A stretch of DNA of 64,000 nucleotides from Dictyostelium firmibasis. Taxonomy: Eukaryota; Evosea; Eumycetozoa; Dictyosteliales; Dictyosteliaceae. The translations under genes were made by a program, and so were the position numbers. Location: assembly GCA_036169595.1 (NCBI GenBank), contig CM069767.1, positions 3,924,001 through 3,988,000 of the forward strand. The letters are read 5' to 3'. The notes under the pieces are model-generated. The model saw only the letters and a program-made list of their open reading frames with translations, had not been told where the DNA came from and searched no databases. This document shows positions 55,871 to 64,000 of this stretch, in pieces; the stretch's first letter is position 1; every line of letters begins with the position of its first letter.

Positions 55871-56152
55871 TAATAAACTAGAAAATAAAACTGTATTTTT
55901 AATATTATTTTTTTAAAAAGTCTTTATTATTGTAGAATATTTTAGCGAAAATACAAATTTAATTTATTTGAATTTTATTTTATTTTATTTTTTTGGAATT
56001 TTTGTTAAAAAATTTTTTTTTTTATTTTTTTTTTTTTTTTGAACTTAAAAAAACAGGTATTTAAATTTTTCTTTTTTGGTTCCCACTTTTTTTTATATAA
56101 AAATAAAATTTTTTTCACCTTTTTTTTTCATTTATACACTGTGTAAATTTAA
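55815..56152. other. Spacer after the TmcB/TmcC-like gene
   Basis: 338 bases starting with a ~50-base poly-A (55817-55867), then A/T-rich promoter of the next + strand gene. Confidence 0.65.
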
Positions 56153-57253
56153 ATGACTCTATTACCAAATTATTTATATAAAAAAATTCTAATAATTGTC
56201 ATAACAAACCTTTATAAAAATGATGCAATAAAAAAACTATATCATTTAGATTTTAGTTTATTTAATAATAATGAAATAATTTTATATTCAACAGTTTCAA
56301 AAGATTGGTTTGATGCCATTTCATCATCTTTGCCACATATTGTAAATAAATATAATTATGATATTTTAAAACAATTTATGGATTTTAATGGTAGCGATGA
56401 TGATCACCAAAAACAACAACAACAACAATCATTCAAACTAATAAAAAATAATAGTTTAAAATTCTTCAAGAGATTTATGTATTTTTCAGAATATGTAGAA
56501 TTGTTAAAATTAGCAACACCTGAAGAAATTGCTCAAGATCCTGAATTTAATTTAAAAGAAATTGAAAGAGAGAGACAAAGAAACAATTTAAATAAATATA
56601 AAAAAGTTTTCCTTAAAGAATTTAGTATTGAAGAATCTTGTAGAATCATTAATTCTTTAAATCAAAATACAAAGGATATTCAATTTTTTTTATGTTTAGA
56701 TAGAGATCATTTCATTCATAATAAAATCAACAACATTATTGAGGAAGAAACTTTAAAAAAAATTTCTTTAAATTTAGGTTGTAGTTTATTAGATGAATTT
56801 TCTCTAAATAAATTTTTAAATTTAAACATTAAAAAGAAAATTTTTCAACATTTACCTGAAGAAGAATATAAATACCAAAATTTTACTTTTAATTTCAGTT
56901 TTAAAAGTTTTAAAAACTCGTTGAATCAAATCAATATAAATTATTTATTTCCAAGTTTTAATTTAGATAATAAAAATTCATCACCAAAAACAAATAAAAA
57001 ATTAACTCTAACTAATATTAGTTTAAATGATATGTTAAATATATATAATATTAATAATAACGAAAATAATGAAAATAATGAAAATAATGAAAATAATGAA
57101 AATAATAATGAAAATAATAATGAAAATAATAATGAAAATAATAATGAAGAAAATAATGAAAATAATAATAATGAAGAAAATAATAATAATGGAAATAATG
57201 AAAACAATGAAGAAAATAATGAAAATAATGAAATTAATAACAATAACAATAAC

Positions 57254-57317
<64 letters not shown>

Positions 57318-58096
57318 TTAATAATAATAATAATAATAATATTAATAATATTAATAATACCAATAATGATATTGCCGCTAATGATAATGTTATTTTTAAA
57401 GATGAAGATTTAAATTTAATTTTTAAAAAATTATCAAATGATAAAACATTAAGAGAATTAGAAATTCATCATATTTGTAAAAAAGGTAGTTGCCATTGTT
57501 TTGAAACATATGGTTTAACTATGGAATCATTTGGTAACAAAATTGAAAAATTACTTTCAAGTTTAAATTCAGTTAAAACAATTGACCTACATCTATATGC
57601 ATCTGGGATAGATGATTATATTATTAATGGTTTAACAAAATGTAAATCATTAAAAACACTTTATTTAAGTGGTTATAATTATGATGGCGTTGATTTCCCA
57701 TCAATAGCCAACAGAATATTATATTCAAATTCATCAATTAAAAACATTTCAATGGATTCTTTTCTAGATGATGAATATGATAATTTAATGGATATAACAT
57801 ATATTACAAATGCTTTACTTCAGTTTACTATCAATAGAGAAGTTAATACAAATGCTTTGGGCTATAATGAAAGCTTTAATATCAACAATGATAATTTTGA
57901 ATTATGTTCAATAACTATTCATTTAAATCATTTATACTATGACATTATTATTGACAGTTTAAAAAATCATACTTATAAGGTTAAAGAATTCTTTTTAATA
58001 TTTCGTAAGTCCGGCGAAAAAATAGAACGCGAATCTCATCAATTTAAATTTAATAACTCGATTATTAACGTTTTCATTCTAAATAACGATAACTAA
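56153..58096 (+). CDS. F-box/LRR-like Asn-rich protein (Dictyostelium family)
   Basis: Single-exon gene of 647 residues. The N-terminus 'LLPNYLYKKILIIVITNL' and 'YSTVSKDWFDAISSSLP' looks like an F-box, with the 'VSKDW..' pattern typical of F-box helix 3. The middle is an Asn/Glu tract (~300-405, GAAAATAAT codon repeats expanding to pure AAT). The C-terminal third has leucine-rich units ('LNSVKTIDLHLYASGI', 'CKSLKTLYLSGYNYDGV', 'SSIKNISMDSFLDDE'). The 'CKKGSCHC' cluster is notable. It is similar in plan to the gene at 41296. A possible SCF adaptor, by inference. Confidence 0.75.
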
Positions 58097-58404
58097 TAAT
58101 AACATAACAATATATACAAAAAAAAAAAAAAGAAAAGAAAAAAAAATATTGACGTTTTACAATAACTAATAATAACAACATACAAAAAAATTAAAAAAAA
58201 AAAAAAAAAATTAAAAAAATAAAAGTTTGTCAGATTATTCTGATCTCTTGATTTTCATATACTTCGCATTTCTTTTTATTTTTTTTGAATTTTTTTTGTT
58301 TTTTTTTTTTTGAATTTTTCATTTTTTTTATTTTTTTTTTTCGTTTTTTTGAAATTGATCAATTCTTTACAATTTCGGTTTATAAATAAATAAAATCACA
58401 AAAA
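58097..58404. other. Spacer with tandem near-repeat
   Basis: 308 bases. The sequence 'AATAACATAACAATATATAC' style words recur at ~58096-58120 and ~58160-58185 (AACTAATAATAACA is repeated), so the end of the upstream gene's 3' flank is partly duplicated. T-rich tract at 58265-58345 precedes the next gene. Confidence 0.5.
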
Positions 58405-58963
58405 ATGAACAGAGGATTTGTAACTGGTGTTAGAGTTGCAACTAAATGTGCAAACAAATCATCCAACTGTGGATTCAAAGCTGCATCATCAAATAATATA
58501 TATAATAGTTTTAAATCAACCTGTACATTAAATAACAATAACAACTCAAATATACCATCATCATCACAATCATCGCCATCATTTGCTTCATTTTTTTCAT
58601 CTACATCTACATCTGCAACTTTAAAAGGTTGTTCACCAAATAATTCAGTTGTACCAAAAAGGTAAGTTTTGTTACCTAAACCCTCTTTTCCATTTTTTTT
58701 TTTTTTTTTTTTTTGTTTTATTTTTAAAAAAGAAAGATTGTTTGAGACACGATTTTAACACAACTTCCAATTTTTAGTTTAGAAAATATTTCAAGTGCAT
58801 CCCAATTTAATTTTAGCAGTTTCTTTATCATTTCTGATGGTAATTATCAATATTCATTTTTTTTTATACGTAATATGAACACAACACTAACTTTTTTTTT
58901 ACTTTTCAAATAATTACATAATTTATTTTTACTTTAAAATAATTAGATGATGATGGTATGTGA
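58405..58963 (+). CDS. Small three-exon protein, possibly mitochondrial
   Basis: Exons 58405-58661, 58778-58839 and 58947-58963 join in consistent phase to give 111 residues. The N-terminus 'MNRGFVTGVRVATKCANK' is basic and hydroxylated without acids, like a mitochondrial presequence. An Asn/Ser-rich middle follows, then 'ASQFNFSSFFIISDDDDGM' at the C-terminus. The third exon is only 17 nt. No domain is recognised. The first exon is well supported by a strong GTAAGT donor; the tiny last exon is less certain. The sequence could also be a lineage-specific short protein. Confidence 0.5.
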
Positions 58964-59588
58964 TTAGGCTTTACAAAATATTTTAATCGTAATAATCAAT
59001 TTTTATTATAATTTGTTTTTATTATTATTTTTTTTTTTATTATCTAAATAAAAAGAAAATAGAAATAAAAAAATCTATCTCTTGTGTTTATATAATTCTA
59101 AAATTAAATATTTATATTGATAAAGGCTCTTAATTAATAAGTTTGATAATAAAAATATAGGATCATAACAATTAAGAACGGAAATATACAACAAATAAAA
59201 GAAAAGAAAAAAAAAAAAAAGAAAAAAATAAAAGCAAAAAAATATATATTTAAATAACCTTTTTCTTTTTATCTATTTTATTTTTAAAAAAATTAACATT
59301 GACAGAATGGTGAGTTGATAAAGAAATGACAACAAAGTTAGAGTAAGAATTTAATAATTTGAGATGCCAAATTCAACCACAATTTCGATAAATGGGTGGA
59401 ATTCAGTCTTTAATAAGTAGTGAATTGGTTGGTACCAATGTTTTCCCTTTTTTTTTTTGGAAAGAAACTATTAAAAACATATCATAAATTTTGAAAGTTT
59501 TTTATTTTTATTTAATACAATTTTCATAAATTTTTTTTCTTTTTTTTTTTTGATCGGGTTATCTATTATTTTTTAATAACTATAAAGT
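58964..59588. other. Spacer between convergent genes
   Basis: 625 bases. It is mostly A/T-rich, but 59302-59448 is notably less so and carries coding-like frames on the minus strand (see findings). No tRNA or snRNA signature was found. Confidence 0.55.
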
Positions 59589-62500
59589 TTATAAACTTGG
59601 GCCAGAAGAAGAAGAATCACTATTAGAATCTAAATCATCTTGGAATAAAGAAGAAACTGTTCTTGATTCATTTGTCCAAGCACGTGGTAAAACAGGTGAA
59701 TAAGAAACACGATTAACTCTACTAAATCTTTTACTTCTTAGAGTTGATTTACCATCACCGATATAAGACATACTTGGTGAGTCTGGTGGTGTTGGAGTTG
59801 GACTGGGATTGCTTGAGCTTTTACCAGAAGAAGAATTTGATGAGGAGTTTGATGTGGAGGTAGTGTTAAGACTATTACTTGAAGTATGAGCGGACAAAGG
59901 AATGCCAGCAAAAGTTGATAATGATCCACCCATTGTTGGTGGTCTTTTGATAGGTGAAGCGGATGGTCTAGATGGCATAGTATTATGATGTGGTGCAACA
60001 TTCGAAAGTGGTGGAGTATTTCCGCTAACATTGTTATCCGGTCGTTTAGTGGTTGTTGGACCAACAGTATGTGATCTTTCGTGGCTTGGTGATCTTGAAA
60101 CTTGAACTGTTGTATGTAAAACGTTATCGGAAGCACCGTTTGATTTGGTTGGTGTTGTGGATGGTGAAATAGGAGAGCTTAACGAAGCAGCCAAACTGCT
60201 ATTGGAGGTAACAGTTGAGTCGGTTTCAGCGTCACCACTGTTATCACTTGAAATGGGTTTATTCTCTGGATCAAAAATATCAAAGTAATTTACAATCATA
60301 AAGGAATTTATTGGTAAGAGTTCAGAGGCGAATGATCTGAAAAAGGTTGGAGCCCAACAAATTGCAATATTCTCTGGAGACATCATATTCACATCCTTTT
60401 CCAAAGAGATTAAATGTAAGAGATGGAATAGTTTCTTTATCATTTTGCATTCAAGAGGTGAAAGTTGGTCGATAATCTCCTTGAGGGATTGAATTCTCTC
60501 TTCGTTGGAAGGTTGTCTCATGGCTTGGTAGAATGACTCATGTAGATTCTCTGGGAATATTGGTATTGGTAACTCACGGAAATAGCTCTTTAATACACCA
60601 GCAACAGTATCTACGTCAACACCCTCTGCCTTAAGATCTACATCTTCACCAGCCTCAAATCTGGTTTTTATCTTTTTCAATGCAGTTGCAGATGCACAAG
60701 TTCTAAAAATACCAACCGATGAAATACCTTGTTCTATTAATAAATCGATTGAACGAGATACAAGTGATGGTAATTCGATGGTTGCAGCATTGGTTTGAGC
60801 CTTATCGGTTGAAGCTGGAGTAATTGCACGACCTGGATATAGCGGACCTCTTGTTGGTCTTTTGGGTAGTGTTTGAAAACCTGGATTTGAATTTTTAGTT
60901 GGTGTTGATGGTGGTCCAATTGGTTTCTTTATAACACCACTCGATGATCCTGGTTGTTGTTTTGTTGGTGTTAAACCACCCGAGCTAATATCGATTGGTT
61001 GAATATTATTTGGATAATTATTAACTATTGAATTTTGTAGGTCTTGAATTGTTTTAATAATTTTTTCATGAGACAAACTGCCATTGTCATTCTTTAGAAT
61101 GGTTGCAATGTCACTCAATGGTAGTGGTAAGATGGTGAGTGATTTTTCATTACGTTTAATTGAGGATTTGATCATTTTCAAAGCGGTATAGGAGAAATCA
61201 TTACCATCGCATTTCAATGATTTCAAGGTTTGATTTTTCCAAAGGATCTTTGAAATTGCCAATGCACCACTATCACCAATACCATTGCCAGAGACGTCAA
61301 GTTTAACTAATGATTGATTCTTTAACAAAGATAGTAACAGTGGCATTAAATCACTTTTTAATTGATACTTGCCACTACCACTTGCTAATGAGAGTGATTC
61401 AATCGATGTATTATCATCGATCAAGTTTATCAATGCTTCGATAGCACGTGCTCTTAGTTTTGTTCTAGTTTTAAAGTTACCATCGATTGAAAGATGACGA
61501 AGATTTGAATTTGGATACATAATTTCGCAGAGTTTTATAATACCACTGTCACCAAGATCATTCTCTGATAAATCAACATTTGCGCACTTTAATAATGACG
61601 TTGCTGGGCTAAACAATAATTTCAAATCGTCTGCAGTGGTTTGAATTCTGGATAAATTAACATTTTGTAATTGTGACATTTGTTTGAAAAATGATAGTAT
61701 ATCAATTACACCCTCCTTTGTGGTTGTTGATTTATTGCCACTGAAATCGAGGATTTGAATTGATGATGATGATGTTTTTAAACAACTATAAACTGGGCTT
61801 GTATTGCTAATTATTAATTGTTGTAATGCCGTTGCTTTCGATAGGAATCTACATAAACCAGTTGTACCATAACTCTCCAATTTATTGTTTGAAATATTTA
61901 AATAGGTCATTGATCCACAAACTACACTATTCACTGCTAAACATGAAAACATTGCTTCCAATCCTTTGCCAGAACATGATGTATTCTCAATATTTAAATA
62001 TGTTAAACCACTTGAAAATGTTTGAATACTTGATCCTAATGTTAAAATACCTTTATTCTTAAAAATAATAATAACGAAAATTATTATTATTAATCTATCA
62101 AATATATATATATATCATTAATCCCTAATAATATGTTCAACTTACTTCTAATGAATTATTATTTAAATTTATATAATTTAAATGAAGACCTTTGTTTTCA
62201 GCTACATTTTGAAGTAAAGTTATTATTGGCTCCTTTGAAGCTTGACTGTTTGTAATGGTTAATTGTTGAAGGGAAGTATTCTCTTTGAATACCTCAGCCA
62301 ATAGATTTAGATCTTCGTTTGATAGTTTACCATTGGATTGAAATGAGTGAAAGTATGTATTATATGAGAGTGATAAAAGTATTGCTTTTAGATCTGTGAA
62401 TGAGTATTGATAGATTTCCGCTAAGTTGAATTCTCTAACTTGATTGAATGGATATAGATTCTCAATATCCCAAAGTATTGATGATAATGGTTGTACACCT

Positions 62501-63136
62501 ATATGATCACAAACTGAACGATAGGTCAGATTGAATGATCCACAGCCCTGAATATCTTTAAATGAGGTTGCTTGAAATATTGATGCTATTCTATTGACTG
62601 GTGTAATATTGAATATAATGGTTTTACCAATTTTAATGCCAGGGAATGTTGACATCAATATACTATATAATGTTTTCAATACCTCTGATGCATCTAAATT
62701 CATCTTCATCATACTTTGATTCTTAAATTTTATTGTAACATCATTCTCTGATTGACTAGATATCTCTGTAATATCTAAATAATGATGTTCTGCTGATAAC
62801 TGTTTTATTTTTAATTATTATTAATTAAAATCAATAATCAAAAATTATTGTCTTTTTTATGCAATTACTTACTTTTCCTTTTGAATCTGTAAATAAAAAT
62901 ATTCTATTGCTTGATAAAATTAATGTTTTAATTTCTAACTTCTTTTTTTTCTCATTTAAAATTGTACATTTTGTAATTAATTTACCCTCTTCTTTTTTGT
63001 TTGTTAAAATTGATTCAATAGTTTCTATATATTAAAAAAAAAAAATATTTTCTTAGAATGAAGTTTTATTACTGTTATTTTTTTTAATTTTTAAATTACT
63101 TTTTTCAACTTGTGAGAGGGAAACTGGTGTTGCCAT
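59589..63136 (-). CDS. CARMIL-like PH + leucine-rich repeat + RhoGAP protein
   Basis: Four exons (63136-63100, 63024-62873, 62799-62146, 62057-59589) give 1103 residues. The short N-terminus 'MATPVSLSQVEKK' leads to a PH-like region ('LEIKTLILSSNRIFLF', 'LDITEISSQSENDVTI') as in CARMIL proteins. Next are ~15 RNase-inhibitor-type LRRs (~170-560, e.g. 'CANVDLSENDLGDSGIIKL', 'LVKLDVSGNGIGDSGALAI'). A Pro/Ser linker leads to a RhoGAP domain (~705-870) with arginine finger in 'SVGIFRTCASA', then 'LKSYFRELPIPIFPENL' and 'NMMSPENIAICWAPTFF'. The Ser/Pro-rich tail is probably phosphorylated. It likely inactivates Rac/Rho GTPases and couples them to actin. Confidence 0.9.
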
Positions 63137-64000
63137 TATTTTTTTATTTGATCAGACCCCTTCAGTTTTTTTTTTTTTTTATATCAATAAATACAACAAT
63201 TAAATAATAAACAAATAAACAAATAATAAATAAATAAATAATAAATAAATAAATAAATACAAAAATATAAATAAATACAAGATTAATAAATAAATAGAAT
63301 TATGTTACAAGGTTTTTTTTTTTTTTTTATTTTATTTTATTTTTTTTTTTTTTTTATTATTTGAATTAATTTTTTTTTTTGAAATCAATTTTTTTTTTTT
63401 TTTATTATTTGAATTAATTTTTTTTTTAAAATCAATTTTTTTTTTATTTTATTTTATTTTATTTTTATTTTTTTTTATTTTTTTTTTAAAATTAATTTTC
63501 AAAAAAAAATTGGGGGGGACTTGGTTTATTTATTGTGAAAATTGTTTTTTGACCTTTTATATAGTGCTTATCACATTTTTTTGATACCTCCTTTATTTTG
63601 TGTCAAAGTGTTCACTTATTTTTTCTTTCACCCTAAACCAAATTACTTTCCTCTGTGATTTTTATTGAAGGGTATTTAATGAAAATTTAAAGTGTGTCAA
63701 AATTAATATTGTTTTAGTTGTTCCTGTATTTTTATTTAACCAAAAAAAAAAAATAAAAAAAAAAAATAAAAAAAAATTAAATAAATAATTTGATCATATT
63801 TTTTTTTTTTTAATTTTTTAATTTTTTTAATTTTTTAATTTTCTTTTTTTTCAAATTAAACCAAACAAACAAAATGTGAAAAAAAATTATAAAAATCGAA
63901 ATATAAAAAGACATAACAAAAATAATAATTATTTATATTAAGAGATATGTGATAAATAGATCAATTGATTTATTTATAAAGTTGAAGAAGGTCTAACATT
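63137..64000. other. Promoter region and right-edge spacer
   Basis: 864 bases upstream of the LRR-RhoGAP gene. It holds TAAA repeats (63225-63260), T-rich tracts, and a less A/T-biased block (63511-63725) containing a G7 run and two copies of the word GTGTCAAA (63601-63608 and 63696-63703 region). No gene is clear, apart from a possible gene end at the right edge. Confidence 0.5.
63974..64000 (-). CDS. Possible C-terminus of a gene entering from the right
   Basis: On the minus strand the last bases read 'NVRPSSTL' then TAA, followed by a 3'-UTR-like A/T-rich stretch. The composition is coding-like, but only nine codons are visible, so this is weak. Confidence 0.2.
   Translation of the reverse strand, partial: NVRPSSTL

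Overview
This window is nuclear DNA from a social amoeba, almost certainly Dictyostelium discoideum. The basis is base composition and gene style, not a database match. Spacers and introns are extremely A+T rich, with long poly-A and poly-T runs. Introns are short and bounded by GT..AG. Genes are dense and lie on both strands. Many proteins carry long asparagine (AAT) or glutamine (CAA) tracts. Several families are typical of or confined to Dictyostelium: a SHK-type kinase with a C-terminal SH2 domain, an FNIP-repeat protein, a TmcB/TmcC-like membrane protein and Asn-rich F-box/LRR-like proteins. I see no tRNA, rRNA, CRISPR array, retrotransposon or virus-like element.

Layout, left third: the 3' part of an M16 peptidase gene (+), a SHK kinase (+), a CHID1-like GH18 protein (-), a 0.4 kb TAA microsatellite, a small secreted Cys protein (-), an LRR protein with a basic tail (-), a 2 kb spacer, an MFSD6-like transporter (+), a SURF6/Rrp14 nucleolar protein (+), a USP12/46-type deubiquitinase with a GC-AG intron (-), and a DGCR6-like protein with N and Q tracts (+).

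Middle third: a probably myristoylated acidic protein (+), a protein ending in a SUMO-like domain (-), a fusion of a degenerate J domain to a mitochondrial-carrier-like body (+), a C2H2-like zinc-finger protein (+), a 102-residue protein (-), a protein built from about five 140-residue repeats (+), a pseudokinase (-), a nucleotidyltransferase-like protein (-), an FNIP-repeat protein (-), a Cys-rich membrane-anchored protein (-) and an alpha/beta hydrolase (-).

Right third: a decayed gene fragment, an Asn-rich F-box/LRR-like protein (+), a large FKBP15/WAFL-like protein (-), a 2.8 kb spacer with a candidate structured RNA, a 1512-residue TmcB/TmcC-like multi-pass protein (+), a second F-box/LRR-like protein (+), a small three-exon protein (+), and a CARMIL-like PH plus LRR plus RhoGAP protein (-).

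The genes form no operon or pathway cluster; this is an ordinary mosaic of housekeeping and lineage-specific genes. Exon boundaries were worked out by hand from splice consensus and reading phase. The least ordinary items are the J-domain/carrier fusion, the five-repeat protein, the GC-AG intron, the predicted three-way-junction RNA near 50.2 kb, and several short G+C-richer blocks in spacers that look like decayed coding sequence.
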